Below, piece after piece: positions 25,380 through 35,600 of a stretch of DNA of 64,000 nt. Origin of the DNA: Methylobacterium sp. DB0501. GTDB taxonomy: Bacteria > Pseudomonadota > Alphaproteobacteria > Rhizobiales > Beijerinckiaceae. The notes below the pieces were generated by a model. The model was not told the origin of the DNA and did no database searches. It saw only the letters and a program-made list of their open reading frames with translations. Positions within the stretch are counted from its first letter, which is position 1. Each line of letters starts with the position of its first letter. A program made the position numbers and the translations under genes. The DNA lies in NCBI RefSeq assembly GCF_011043735.1, contig NZ_JAAKGV010000013.1:74066-138065 (forward strand). The letters are read 5' to 3'.

Positions 25380-26876
25380 GTGGCGCAGGAGCGGGCGGTC
25401 GTGATCGGGGCGGGGATCGGCGGGCTCGTCGCGGCGCTGACGCTCGCCGCCCGGGGGCTGCCGGTGACCCTGGTCGAGAAGGAGGCCGCGCCGGGCGGCA
25501 AGATGCGCCGGGTCCGGGCCGGTCCTCGCCAAGTCGAGGCCGGCCCGACGGTCTTCACCATGCGGTGGGTCTTCGAGGAGATCTTTTCGGAGTGCGGCGC
25601 CGATCTCGGCGAGCGCGTCTCCCTCACCCCCGCCGCGGTGCTGGCCCGCCACGCCTGGAGCACGACCGAGCGCCTCGACCTGTTCGCCGACCCGGCCCGC
25701 TCCGAGGCGGCGATCGCGGAGTTCGCCGGCCCGCGGGAGGCGGAGGGGTTCCGGCGCTTCCGCGCCCGGGCGGCCGAGATCTACCGCACCCTGGAGGGGC
25801 CGTTCATCCGCGGCCAGCGGCCGAGCCCGGTCGACCTCGCGCTGCGGGCCGGCCCCTCGGGCCTCGGCGGGCTGATGCGCATCCAGCCCTTCACGACGCT
25901 CTGGACGGCACTCTGCGAGCAGTTCCGCGACCCGCGGCTGCGCCAGCTCTTCGGCCGCTACGCCACCTATTGCGGCTCCTCGCCCTTCGCGGCGCCGGCG
26001 ACCCTGATGCTGGTGGCGCATGTCGAACTCGACGGCGTCTGGACCGTGGCGGGCGGGCTGTCGCGGCTCGCCGCAGCCGTCGCCGACCTCGCCGGCGAGC
26101 ACGGGGCGGAGCTTCGCTACGGCACCGCCGTGACCGACATCCTGGTCGAGGGCGGGCGCGTCGCCGGCGTGCGCCTCGAGACCGGCGAGCACCTGCCGGC
26201 GACCCGGGTGGTGGCCAATGCCGACGCGGCGGCTCTGGCCGACGGGCTGTTCGGGCGGGAGGCCGCCCGGACTGTCGAGCGGATGCCGGCGGGCGAGCGC
26301 TCGCTCTCGGCGGTGACCTTCGCGGTGGCGGGCGTCCCCGAGGGATTCGACCTCGTGCGCCACAACGTCTTCTTCTCGGGCGACTACGCGGCCGAGTTCG
26401 CCGACATCGCCCGTCACGGCCGCCTGCCGCGGGACCCCACCGTCTATGTCTGCGCGCAGGACCGGGGCGACGACGGCGTGCCGGCGAATTCCCGGGACAG
26501 CCTCGCTCCCGAAGCCCTGCTCTGCCTCGTCAACGCGCCGGCCTCCGGCGCCGCCCTGAACCCTGGGGAGATCGCCCGATGTCACGACACGATGAGCCGG
26601 CGGCTCGCCGCCTGCGGCCTGACGATCTCGGAGGCGGCGCGAACGGTCACGGGGCCGGCGGAGTTCGAGCGGCTTTTTCCGGCGACGGGCGGGGCACTGT
26701 ACGGCCGAGCCTCGCACGGCTGGATGGCGTCGTTCCGCCGGCCGGGGGCGCGGACGCGGCTGCCGGGCCTCTACCTCGCGGGGGGGAGCGTCCATCCGGG
26801 GCCGGGCGTGCCGATGGCGGCGCAATCGGGCCGGCTGGCGGCCGCGAGCGTCTTGCTGGACCTCGGTTCGACCTGA
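25380..26876 (+). CDS. crtD: CrtD, hydroxyneurosporene desaturase (C-3,4 dehydrogenase)
   Basis: A 498-residue FAD flavoprotein of the phytoene-desaturase superfamily. The dinucleotide motif VVIGAGIGGLVAAL (about residues 7-20) is followed by KEAAPGGKMR. YATYCGSSPFAAPATLMLVA and the C-terminal LYLAGGSVHPGPGVPMAAQS are typical of CrtD rather than CrtI. The GTG at 25380 follows GGCAGGAG; an in-frame ATG further upstream would cross the PpsR site and was rejected. It acts with CrtC and CrtF on acyclic carotenoid ends. Confidence 0.93.
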   Translation: MAQERAVVIGAGIGGLVAALTLAARGLPVTLVEKEAAPGGKMRRVRAGPRQVEAGPTVFTMRWVFEEIFSECGADLGERVSLTPAAVLARHAWSTTERLDLFADPARSEAAIAEFAGPREAEGFRRFRARAAEIYRTLEGPFIRGQRPSPVDLALRAGPSGLGGLMRIQPFTTLWTALCEQFRDPRLRQLFGRYATYCGSSPFAAPATLMLVAHVELDGVWTVAGGLSRLAAAVADLAGEHGAELRYGTAVTDILVEGGRVAGVRLETGEHLPATRVVANADAAALADGLFGREAARTVERMPAGERSLSAVTFAVAGVPEGFDLVRHNVFFSGDYAAEFADIARHGRLPRDPTVYVCAQDRGDDGVPANSRDSLAPEALLCLVNAPASGAALNPGEIARCHDTMSRRLAACGLTISEAARTVTGPAEFERLFPATGGALYGRASHGWMASFRRPGARTRLPGLYLAGGSVHPGPGVPMAAQSGRLAAASVLLDLGST

Positions 26877-26878
26877 AC

Positions 26879-27772
26879 GTGCCCGCCGGCGGCTATGCCT
26901 GGTGGTACGTCGACGGGGTGAGCGACGACGGGCAGCACGGGATCACCGTCATCGCCTTCCTCGGCAGCGTGTTCTCGCCCTACTACGCCTGGAGCCGGCA
27001 CAAGGACCCGATCGACCATTCCGCCGTCAACGTCGTCCTGTACGGCAAGCCCAAGGCCTGGGCGATGACCGAGCGGCGGCGCGGCAGCGTGAGCCGCGAC
27101 GCCACCTCGCTGTCGATCGGCCCGAGTGCGATGCACTGGGACGGCACGGTGCTGACGATCCGGGTCGACGAGGTGACGACTCCCCTGCCCTCGCGGCTCT
27201 CCGGCACGATCCGGGTACGGCCCTCCGGGATCACGCCCGGCCCCTTCACCCTCGACGCGGAGGGGCGCCACCGCTGGTGGCCGCTCGCACCCTCGTCGCG
27301 GATCGAGGTGGCGCTCGACCGACCGTCCCTGCGCTGGAGCGGCCACGCCTATTTCGACACCAACGACGGCGACGTCGCCCTCGAGGACTCGTTCCGGAGC
27401 TGGACCTGGTCGCGCTCGACCCTGAAGCGCGGCGCGGCGATCCTCTACGACGTCCTGCGCCGCGACGGCAGCCGGCAGGACCTGTCGCTGCGCTTCGACC
27501 CCGACGGCACGCCGCAGCCGATCGAGCCGCCGGTCCCCGCCGCCCTGCCGCCGACGCTCTGGCGCCTGAGGCGGGCGACCCGCAGCGACGACGGGCAGGC
27601 CGCGATGCTGCGACGGTTCGAGGACGCGCCGTTCTACTCGCGCTCGCTGCTCTCGGCGCGGATCTGCGGCGAGGCGGTGCAGCCGGTGCACGAGGCGCTC
27701 GACCTCGACCGGTTCGGGAACCCGCTGGTGCAGGCGATGCTGCCGTTCCGCATGCCGCGCGATCTGCGCTGA
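26879..27772 (+). CDS. crtC: CrtC, acyclic carotenoid 1,2-hydratase
   Basis: A 297-residue hydratase adding water to the C-1,2 double bond of neurosporene or lycopene. VPAGGYAWWYVDGVSDDGQH, then FLGSVFSPYYAWSR and the C-terminal FYSRSLL are typical of CrtC. The GTG at 26879, 2 bases after the crtD stop, is the first start after crtD. The protein then begins exactly at the conserved PAGGYAWW block, so its N-terminus is shorter than in Rhodobacter, and initiation within crtD is possible. No clear ribosome-binding site is seen; coupling to crtD is likely. Confidence 0.92.
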   Translation: MPAGGYAWWYVDGVSDDGQHGITVIAFLGSVFSPYYAWSRHKDPIDHSAVNVVLYGKPKAWAMTERRRGSVSRDATSLSIGPSAMHWDGTVLTIRVDEVTTPLPSRLSGTIRVRPSGITPGPFTLDAEGRHRWWPLAPSSRIEVALDRPSLRWSGHAYFDTNDGDVALEDSFRSWTWSRSTLKRGAAILYDVLRRDGSRQDLSLRFDPDGTPQPIEPPVPAALPPTLWRLRRATRSDDGQAAMLRRFEDAPFYSRSLLSARICGEAVQPVHEALDLDRFGNPLVQAMLPFRMPRDLR

Positions 27773-27821
27773 GGCCCCCTCCCCCGAACGATCCGCGACT
27801 GCCAGGCCCCCGGAGACGAGC

Positions 27822-28349
27822 ATGGTCGAGACCAAGGAGCTGGAGAAGGCCGAGAATGAGGGCGGCCGCCTGACGCGGCTCTCCGCCTTCGTGTTCCTGC
27901 ACACCGAGCACGCGATCTACGCGGCGCTGGGCGTGCTCCTGGCGCTCACCGCCGTGATGGCGCTGGTCGACGCGGCGGGGATGACCGGGAAGGCGATCCT
28001 GTCGGTCGGCGGCGCCTCGCAGCTCCTCGACGTGGTCGACCGGCTCCTGTTCCTGCTGATGCTGGTCGAGATCCTGCACACGGTGCGGGTGTCGATGCGC
28101 TCCGGCAGGCTGACCTGCGAGCCGTTCCTGATCGTCGGGCTGATCGCCTCGATCCGGCGCGTCCTGGTGCTGACGCTCCAGACCGCCGAGCAGATGCACG
28201 CCACCGACTGGAGCCCGCAGAAGGAGGCGCTGTTCCGCGCCTCGATGATCGAGCTCGGGGTGCTGGCCGGGCTGATCCTGGTGATGGTGGTGTCGATCTT
28301 CCTGCTCCACCGCGCGAAGGATACCGACGCGCCGGCGGGGGAGGAGTGA
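27822..28349 (+). CDS. PsiE-family membrane protein
   Basis: A 175-residue protein with four probable transmembrane helices (about 30-50, 60-85, 105-125, 145-168). HTEHAIYAALGVLLALTAV, VVDRLLFLLMLVEILHTV and CEPFLIVGLIASIRRVLVLT fit the phosphate-starvation-inducible PsiE family. The function of the family is unclear. GGAGACGAGC precedes the ATG. It is the first gene past the photosynthesis cluster and is probably transcribed alone. Confidence 0.8.
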   Translation: MVETKELEKAENEGGRLTRLSAFVFLHTEHAIYAALGVLLALTAVMALVDAAGMTGKAILSVGGASQLLDVVDRLLFLLMLVEILHTVRVSMRSGRLTCEPFLIVGLIASIRRVLVLTLQTAEQMHATDWSPQKEALFRASMIELGVLAGLILVMVVSIFLLHRAKDTDAPAGEE

Positions 28350-28498
28350 TACGAAATCCGCATTGCGAAAGCGGTCCGACAGGATCGCCGGAAGCAATCG
28401 ATCGGGTTTCGTGAACCCGCGGAAGACCGTCATGCAACCCCCGCCGGCCGCGCGGCATTGATGGGGTTCACGCGACACGCAGAAATAGGAGGCTCGCG

Positions 28499-28594
28499 AT
28501 GGGCTTGCTGTTCTTCCTGGTTTTCGTCTGTCCCTGGATCGCCGTGGCGGTCGTGGCGAGCCGCGGCTCGCTGATGAAGCCGAAACCTTATTGA
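28499..28594 (+). CDS. 31-residue hydrophobic micropeptide
   Basis: A short frame with the strong site AGGAGG placed 6 bases before ATG. It encodes MGLLFFLVFVCPWIAVAVVA followed by SRGSLMKPKPY. One membrane helix with a positive C-terminal end is predicted, and the single Cys-Pro falls in mid-helix. I know no named family. The start-site quality, hydrophobic pattern and position in an otherwise empty gap support a real gene, but its shortness leaves doubt. Confidence 0.5.
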   Translation: MGLLFFLVFVCPWIAVAVVASRGSLMKPKPY

Positions 28595-28612
28595 GGCGAC
28601 GGCTCCCGCGCC

Positions 28613-29287
28613 TCAGCGCGAGAACCACCGCCACCAGGGCGGACGCCGCCGGGGCGACCGGCGGTCGAATTCCTCGCGGGCCTGCTGCGCGAGGGAATGG
28701 ACCAGGGGGTTGCAGGCCTCCTGGTCCGCCACGAGCGGCGAGGCGGGCCTGCGCGACAGACCGTGGCGTACGCGGTAGGCCGCGGCGTCGAACGCCGCCC
28801 CGCTGTCGAGGTCGCGCCGCGCCCCGTGGCGCAGGAGATGCGCGAAGGCGTCCCGGTTCGCCCCGATCTCGGCGCCGTAGCACGCCAGGTAGTGGGCGAG
28901 GTCGAACCGGGAATTGGGCGCGTATCGCTGGCTGCGACGGTGCTCCAGGTAGTGGCGCAAGGGCGAGGTGCCGGGGCGCAAGGCGTAGGTCCGGGCGTAC
29001 CAGGCCGGCTCGAAATACGGAACCGGCCGAAACCCCTGCCGCTCGCCGGTCCGCAGGTAGTGGCAGACCGGGTTCACGCCGTCCGGGTTCCCGCCGAGAT
29101 ACAGCGACGCGTACCAGCCCGGATCGAAGTAGAGGTTCGGGCGGCGGCCCTCGCGGGCGCCGAACCGGCAGAAATGCTCCAGGGGATCGCAGCCATCCGC
29201 GACCACGTCGGGCGATTCGAGCAGGTAGTGGTTGGGGTCGAACAGGCCCGAGCGCGCGATGAGGCGGTAGTCCGGGGAGACCGTCAC
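28613..29287 (-). CDS. Repeat-module protein associated with the glycosyltransferase
   Basis: A 224-residue protein built of about four modules of roughly 40 residues with the pattern FDPxxYLxxxPDV..G.dPLeHfxxxGxxEGRrPnxyFdpxwY. Examples are FDPNHYLLESPDVVADGCDP, FDPGWYASLYLGGNPDG and FEPAWYARTYALRPG. Such modules occur fused to or near bacterial glycosyltransferases and rhamnan-type polysaccharide proteins. No catalytic motif is seen. A GTG start at 29287 follows GGGGACGCC, 40 bases after the upstream glycosyltransferase gene, so the two probably share an mRNA. The C-terminus is basic and tryptophan-rich (RRRPPWWRWFSR). Confidence 0.65.
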   Translation of the reverse strand: MTVSPDYRLIARSGLFDPNHYLLESPDVVADGCDPLEHFCRFGAREGRRPNLYFDPGWYASLYLGGNPDGVNPVCHYLRTGERQGFRPVPYFEPAWYARTYALRPGTSPLRHYLEHRRSQRYAPNSRFDLAHYLACYGAEIGANRDAFAHLLRHGARRDLDSGAAFDAAAYRVRHGLSRRPASPLVADQEACNPLVHSLAQQAREEFDRRSPRRRPPWWRWFSR

Positions 29288-29327
29288 GGCGTCCCCGGTG
29301 CGCGCAGCGGGATGCGGGCGCCCCGTC

Positions 29328-32300
29328 TCACGACGCGACGACGGACGCGTAGTAGTACGGCGACTCGAAGTGCAGCTCGACCCGCGTGCCGGCGATCCAG
29401 TCAGTGGCGTACGGCGTCTGCTCGCGGCAGCGCGCGATCAGGTCGGTCCGCTCGTTGGGGATCGCCAGGTGGTCGGTCGGCCAGTCGTTGCGGATCCGCA
29501 GCAGGCTGTAGCCGAGGCCGAGCAGATGCTCGATCACCGCCTTCGAGCTCGATCCGTGCCGGCGCAGGTGCTCCTCCTCGATCTCGACGAACAGCACCGG
29601 GCGGTCCCGCGCGAGGAGGTCCCGCATGCCGGCGAGCGCCTTCGCCTCCGCGCCCTGGATGTCCATCTTGATGAAGGCGATCGGCGGCAGGGGCAGGTCG
29701 TCGAGCCGGACCGTGAACGCCAGATCACCTCCCTGACCGGCGCCGGCCTGGCCGATGCCGGTATGGCCGAGATTGATCGCGCCGCCCGCCGTCAGGGTCG
29801 CCTCCAGCGGCTCCATCTCGATCGTGTCGCCGGAGCGGTCGGTGACGGCCATCTTGTAGGTGCGGACATGGTCGCACCGGTTCGCGAGCAGGTTCTGCTG
29901 CAGCTGCGAGTAGCACAGGCTCAGCGGCTCGAAGGCGTGGACCGAGCCCCGCGGCACCAGGCCGGCGAGGCGGACCGTGTGGTAGCCGAGATTGGCGCCG
30001 AGATCGACGACGTTCGCCGTCTCGTCGAGGACGAGGCCGGCGAGGTCGCACAGATGCGGCTCCCACTCGCCGGTCCGCTCGATCGTCTGCCCGATGAAGT
30101 CCTGCGCGACGACCGTGAAGGTGCCGTGCCGCGCCTCGACCCGCCGGAAGGTTGGGGTGAAACGGCGGGCGGGTGCCGCCTGGGCAGGAAGCGCTGGCGC
30201 CGTCAGTTCGTCGATCAGGGCGCGCCATTCCGGCACGCGCACGCGCCAGTCGTAGGTGTGGCGGCAATAGGCCTGCTGGGCGGCGGCGCGCTCCGGCTGC
30301 CCCTGCCACGGATCGGCGATCTCCTCGGCGAGGAGGCCGGCGAAGGTGCGGGCGTGCTCCGCCGGATCGGCGACGTGGGGATAGAGGCGGGCGAAGCCCG
30401 CGGTCGTCTCCGGCAGCGCCCCGTGGCTCGGGCAGAGGATCCGGCAGCCGGCGGCCATCGCCTCGATGACGGCGAGGCACGAGGTCTCCGCGAAGGTGTT
30501 CGGGTAGGCCAGGATGTCGATGTCGGCCAAGGCCGCGCGCAGCTCCGCGTTGGGCAGGAGCCCGTGGTAATGGACGTTCGGCAGCGAGCCTGCGCGGGCG
30601 TAGAGGTCCGCGTAGGGCGCGTCGTCGGCGCCCGGGCCGTAGAGCTTGTGCGACGACCAGATGTGGAGCTCCGCGTCCCGGGGCGCGGCCTGCGCCCAGG
30701 CCTCCAGCAGCACCGCGAGCCCGCGGAAGGGCGTGCTGGTATAGGCGACCTTGAGTGGCGCGCGGCGGCCCGGGCCCCGGTCGCGCGCCGGCACGTCGGT
30801 GGCGTTGCGCCGCACGACGCAGCGCTCCGGCGGCAGGCCGAAGGTCGCCAGGAACTGCGCCCGCTGCCACTCCGACACGAAGACGAAGCGCGCCACGCGG
30901 GCGACCCGGGCGGCGTCGCGCAGCCAGGCCACCGCCGGCTGGTCGACGGCGTGATGGATCCAGATCACCAGCGGGCGCGGGTCGGCGCGAGCCGGGTCGT
31001 AGCCGTTGAGCTGCAGGTCGATGGGACCCAAGCCCACGCCGAGGCGCGCGACCAGCCCCTCGGCCATCAGCTCCGTGCCGCCCTGCGGCCGCGCCGGCTC
31101 CCAGGTCCCGGTGCGGGACAGGCCGGTCGGCGAAGGGCCCGGCCGGGTCGTCGGCCGGCCGTCCGGCAAGAGGGTCGGCAAAGGGCTCGGCGCCAGTCCG
31201 GAGCGCGCCGTGGGCAGGAAGGCGAGCGGGCGCGGTGGAACCGGCAGCCTCTCGAGGGCGAAGCGGGCATTGGCCGCGTAGCGCGAGCGCTCGGCCTCCG
31301 GCGCCGCGGGGGAGGCCAGCAGGTCGAGGCAGGCCGCGACGCAGTGCCGGTAATGGCCGGCCCAGTAAGCGTTGACGGCGTACTCGTCCCGCAGGCCGTA
31401 GGCGTAGATCCAGGGCTCGATGAACAGCGCGCCGGCCGGAGGAACGAGGGACAGGGCCGGCTCGGCGAGGCGGAAGCCCTCCTCGTAGCGCTCGGCGAGG
31501 CGGCAGGTGCGGCTGGCATAGTGGTACGCCTCGGCCCGGTGGGGCACGAGGGCCATGGCCCGGCGGTAGACCGCCAGGGTGTCGTCCAGCGGCCGCCCGA
31601 GGTCGGCCATCAGCCGGGCGGCGGCGACGAGGGCGACGTAGACTTCCTCCTGCCAGTAGCCCAGATCCGCCCGCCGCAGATAGGCGGCGACCGCCTGCTC
31701 GTACGCGCCGCAATCGCGGTAGCTCTGGGCGAGGTAGAAGGTGTAGCGGGCGACGAAGAACGGGTCCGTCTCCGTCGCCAGGGCGGCCTCCAGGACCGCG
31801 GCGTCGCGCCGGTAGGTCTCGCCGTCGCGGCGGCGGGCGCCGTCGTGGTTGCGCCGCATGGTCAGGTCGAGGGGCGCGCCCCGGCTCGGCTCCGGGCACT
31901 CGATGAATTCGTGCAGCACCCCGCGGTAGCGCCACGGCAGGGCGCTGCGCACCAGCTGGGTCCGCCGGTAGCTGAGCCCGATATCCGCGATGGCGATCTC
32001 GTAGGAATCCGCATCCAGGTCGAGCAGGACGTAGCCCGGGGGCAGGAGCAGCTCGTCGTCGGCGTCGATGATCAGGGTGTAGGTGCCGTGCGGACGCGCC
32101 AGCGCCAGGGCCTCGGACCGGTTATGGGCGAAATCGACCCAGGGACGCTCGACCAGCTGCCCCGGCAGGTCGGCGAGAGCCGCCCGCACCAGGTCCTGGG
32201 TCCCGTCGGTGGAGCCGGTATCGACGACGATCCAGTGATCGATGATTGGGCGCACCGAATCGAGGCACCGGCGGATCACCGCCGCCTCGTTCTTGACGAT

Positions 32301-32336
32301 CATCGCGAGGCAGAGGGTCTGGCCGGACGGGGTCAT
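29328..32336 (-). CDS. Multidomain glycosyltransferase: GT2 + helical repeats + GT4 + FkbM methyltransferase
   Basis: A 1002-residue soluble protein. Residues 1-190 form a GT-A (family 2) domain with CLAMIVKNEAAVIRRCLDS, VVDTGSTDGTQ and the metal motif IDADDEL. Residues 195-370 are TPR-like helical pairs. A proline-rich linker (about 372-412) leads to a GT-B (family 4) domain with GGTELMAEGL, NVHYHGLLPN and GALPETTAGF (about 413-690). Residues 740-990 are an FkbM-type methyltransferase with NVVDLGANLGYH and FIKMDIQGAEAKAL. It could build and methylate a short glycan. Its gene follows the Thr-rich collagen-like gene on the same strand, so that protein is a plausible acceptor; this is inference. 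Confidence 0.85.
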   Translation of the reverse strand: MTPSGQTLCLAMIVKNEAAVIRRCLDSVRPIIDHWIVVDTGSTDGTQDLVRAALADLPGQLVERPWVDFAHNRSEALALARPHGTYTLIIDADDELLLPPGYVLLDLDADSYEIAIADIGLSYRRTQLVRSALPWRYRGVLHEFIECPEPSRGAPLDLTMRRNHDGARRRDGETYRRDAAVLEAALATETDPFFVARYTFYLAQSYRDCGAYEQAVAAYLRRADLGYWQEEVYVALVAAARLMADLGRPLDDTLAVYRRAMALVPHRAEAYHYASRTCRLAERYEEGFRLAEPALSLVPPAGALFIEPWIYAYGLRDEYAVNAYWAGHYRHCVAACLDLLASPAAPEAERSRYAANARFALERLPVPPRPLAFLPTARSGLAPSPLPTLLPDGRPTTRPGPSPTGLSRTGTWEPARPQGGTELMAEGLVARLGVGLGPIDLQLNGYDPARADPRPLVIWIHHAVDQPAVAWLRDAARVARVARFVFVSEWQRAQFLATFGLPPERCVVRRNATDVPARDRGPGRRAPLKVAYTSTPFRGLAVLLEAWAQAAPRDAELHIWSSHKLYGPGADDAPYADLYARAGSLPNVHYHGLLPNAELRAALADIDILAYPNTFAETSCLAVIEAMAAGCRILCPSHGALPETTAGFARLYPHVADPAEHARTFAGLLAEEIADPWQGQPERAAAQQAYCRHTYDWRVRVPEWRALIDELTAPALPAQAAPARRFTPTFRRVEARHGTFTVVAQDFIGQTIERTGEWEPHLCDLAGLVLDETANVVDLGANLGYHTVRLAGLVPRGSVHAFEPLSLCYSQLQQNLLANRCDHVRTYKMAVTDRSGDTIEMEPLEATLTAGGAINLGHTGIGQAGAGQGGDLAFTVRLDDLPLPPIAFIKMDIQGAEAKALAGMRDLLARDRPVLFVEIEEEHLRRHGSSSKAVIEHLLGLGYSLLRIRNDWPTDHLAIPNERTDLIARCREQTPYATDWIAGTRVELHFESPYYYASVVAS

Positions 32337-32516
32337 GCGAGGTCCTGTCGAGGGGGCGGGCCGTCCGGGGCGCGGAAGCGGATCCGTCCTCTTCCATGCG
32401 ACCGGCAGGATGTCCGAGCGGGAACGAGATCCAACCCCTCACCTGAGATTTTATGATGAAACTTGAGGTAATGACGAATCGATCCGCCGGGCTGGGCCCG
32501 GTTCCTTACGGCGCAA

Positions 32517-32550
32517 GGCCCGCGGCACTCCTGACGGGGCGCCGCGGGCC
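32517..32550 (-). terminator. Stem-loop after the collagen-like gene
   Basis: GGCCCGCGGC and GCCGCGGGCC form a perfect 10-bp stem with a 14-base loop, 52 bases after the collagen-like gene's stop. No clear T-run follows, so read-through into the glycosyltransferase gene is possible. It may act as an attenuator. Confidence 0.6.
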
Positions 32551-32601
32551 GGTATCACGATCGAGGTCCAGCCGCGAGGCCGACCAAGAGGCCGGTGCGG
32601 C

Positions 32602-35600
32602 TCACGCCCGCCGCAGGAGCCGCGCGAGGAGCGAGCGCCGGTCCCCGGTCGCCGGGAGCACCGTCCGTGCGGCGAGGCGTTCGCGCACCCGCTCGACGAC
32701 CGGGCCGTGGAGGACGACCGGCGCGCAGGCCAGTTCCAGGTTCAGCGCCGAGGCCACCAGATCCGGATGCAGGGTGACCGGGCCGTCGTGGTTCTCGAAG
32801 GTGCCGCGGTTGCCGCAATCGAGGTAGCTCTCCGCCGGCATCCCGTCGGCGACCAGCACGTCGTGCACCGGCAGCTCGACGTGGTGGTAGACGACCTCCG
32901 GCAGGGCGAGCTGCACCACCGACGTGCCGTTGACCAGCACCCCGGCGGGGATCAGCACGCCCTCGACGAAGAGCGCGTGGCCGGGTGAGACGACGAGCGC
33001 GCGGTGCGGCAGGCCGGGGCCGAAGGCGTGGGCGGCGATCCGGACCGGCCGGGCCCGCTCGGGCTGCGGATGACGCCGCAGGTCGAGGTGGCGGTGACCG
33101 ACCCAGCGGACGGAGACCGTCTCCCCGGCGGCGGTGACGACGGCATCGCCGGGCCGCAGGGCCTCGACCGGACGTTCACCCTCCGGCGTCAGGATCATCG
33201 TTCCGGACGCGAAGCAGATGACCGGGCCGGTGGCACCGGTGGCGCCTTCGGGACCGGTCGGCCCTGTCGGGCCGGTGGCGCCCGTCGCGCCGTCGGGACC
33301 GGTCGGCCCCGTGGCGCCGGTCACGCCCTGCGAGCCGGTCGCACCTTGAGCACCGGTCGGGCCCGAGCCGGTCGGCCCGGTGGCGCCCGTCGCGCCCTGC
33401 GAGCCGGTCGGGCCCGTGGCGCCGGTCGTGCCCTGAAGGCCGGTGGCCCCCTGGGAACCCGTCGCGCCCTGGGCACCGGTGGCACCCTGGACCCCGGTCG
33501 CGCCTTGCGAGCCAGTCGCACCCTGGGCACCGGTGGCACCCTGCGCTCCCGTCGCGCCCTTGTCGCCGGTGGCACCCTGAACCCCGGTCGCGCCTTGCGA
33601 GCCAGTCGCACCCTGGGCACCGGTGACACCCTGCGCGCCCGTGTCCCCGGCGGCACCCTGAACCCCGGTCGCGCCTTGCGAGCCAGTCGCACCCTGGGCA
33701 CCGGTGGCACCCTGCGCGCCCGTCACGCCCTGGGCACCGGTGACACCCTGCGCGCCCGTGTCCCCGGCGGCACCCTGGACCCCGGTGGCGCCCTGCGCAC
33801 CCGTCACGCCCTGGGCACCAGTGACACCCTGCGCGCCCGTGTCCCCAGCGGCACCCTGGACCCCGGTCGCGCCCTGCGCACCCGTCACGCCCTGGGCACC
33901 GGTGACACCCTGCGCGCCCGTGTCCCCGGCGGCACCCTGGACCCCGGTCGCGCCCTGCGCACCCGTCACACCCTGGGCACCAGTGACACCCTGCGCGCCC
34001 GTGTCCCCAGCGGCACCCTGGACCCCGGTCGCGCCTTGCGCACCGGTGACGCCCTGGGCACCGGTGACACCCTGCGCGCCCGTAACCCCGGTGACGCCCT
34101 GCGGACCTTGCGCGCCCTGGATGCCCTGCGCACCCTGGACGCCCGTGGCACCCTGCGCACCGGTCACGCCCTGGGCACCGGTGACACCCTGCGCGCCCTG
34201 CACGCCGGTGACGCCCTGCGCGCCCGTCACGCCTTGGGCGCCGGTGGTGCCCTGGGAACCCGTCACGCCCTGCTCACCCTGCGAGCCGGTGACACCCTGG
34301 GCACCGGTGGCGCCCTGCGCACCCGTCGCGCCTTGTGAGCCGGTCGCGCCCTGCGCCCCCTGGGCGCCGGTGGCACCCTGCGCGCCCGTCGCACCCTGGG
34401 CACCGGTGGTGCCCTGAGCGCCGGTCACGCCCTGCACGCCCGTCGCGCCCTGGATGCCCTGCGCACCCTGGACGCCCGTCGCGCCTTGCGCACCGGTGAC
34501 ACCCTGGGCGCCGGTCACGCCCTGGGCACCCGTCGCACCCTGGATGCCCGTGGCTCCCTGGACGCCGGTTGCGCCCTGCGCACCCGTCACCCCCTGGGCA
34601 CCGGTGACACCCTGCGCGCCGGTCGCCCCCTGCACGCCGGTGACGCCCTGCACACCCGTCACGCCCTGGGCGCCGGTCACGCCCTGCGCACCCGTCGCAC
34701 CCTGCACGCCGGTGGCGCCCTGGACGCCCGTCGCGCCCTGGGCACCGGTGACACCCTGCGCACCCGTCGCGCCCTGCGCACCCGTCGCACCCTGCACGCC
34801 GGTGGCGCCCTGGACGCCCGTCGCGCCCTGGGCACCGGTGACACCCTGGGCGCCGGTCACGCCCTGCGCGCCCTGCACGCCGGTGGCGCCCTGGACGCCC
34901 GTCGCGCCCTGGGCACCGGTGACACCCTGCGCACCCGTCGCGCCCTGGACGCCCTGCGCACCCTGGACACCCGTGGCGCCCTGCACGCCGGTGACGCCCT
35001 GGGCACCAGTTACGCCCTGCGCGCCCGTCGCACCCTGGACGCCCTGCGTACCCTGGACGCCCGTCTCGCCTTGCGCACCGGTGACGCCCTGGGCACCGGT
35101 CACGCCCTGTGCACCCGTCGCGCCCTGCACGCCGGTGGCGCCCTGGATGCCGGTCGCGCCCGTGTCACCGGTCGCACCGGTCACGCCCTGGGCGCCCTGG
35201 GGCCCGGTCGGACCGGTGGCGCCCGACGGCGTGGTGACGGCCACATTGCTCCAAGTAAATCGAGGATTGCTGGTTACCGTGCTGTTGCTATAGTTTAGAT
35301 TCGTCCCAGTCGACCCGTTCGACGCAAATGTGTAGGGCTGTCCGCTTGCGTTATAGATAGTACCTGAAAAATTTGAAACAGTTGCAGTGGTTCCCAATAA
35401 TAAACTGAAGGTTGTATTCGATGTGTCGACACTGGCCGTCAAGCTATAAATCCAATTATTTCCCGGTCCATTTGTGGGATCATAAGCCTCCCGCGCATTC
35501 AGCATATTGCCAATGAACGTACTAGAATTAAATACTGTATTTCCAATATAAAATTGGACAGAAGCCGAAGCGCTCGTGCTAAGAGTGTAATTTCCTTTTA

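Noticed and set aside
33758..34081. Evenly spaced repeats as a CRISPR array
   Set aside because: Units are directly adjacent with no spacers, and they are coding.
33004..35298. Plus-strand frames rich in APVTP and GTGDTL patterns opposite the collagen gene
   Set aside because: The Gly-X-Y repeats keep all frames open; these are antisense by-products of the repeat.
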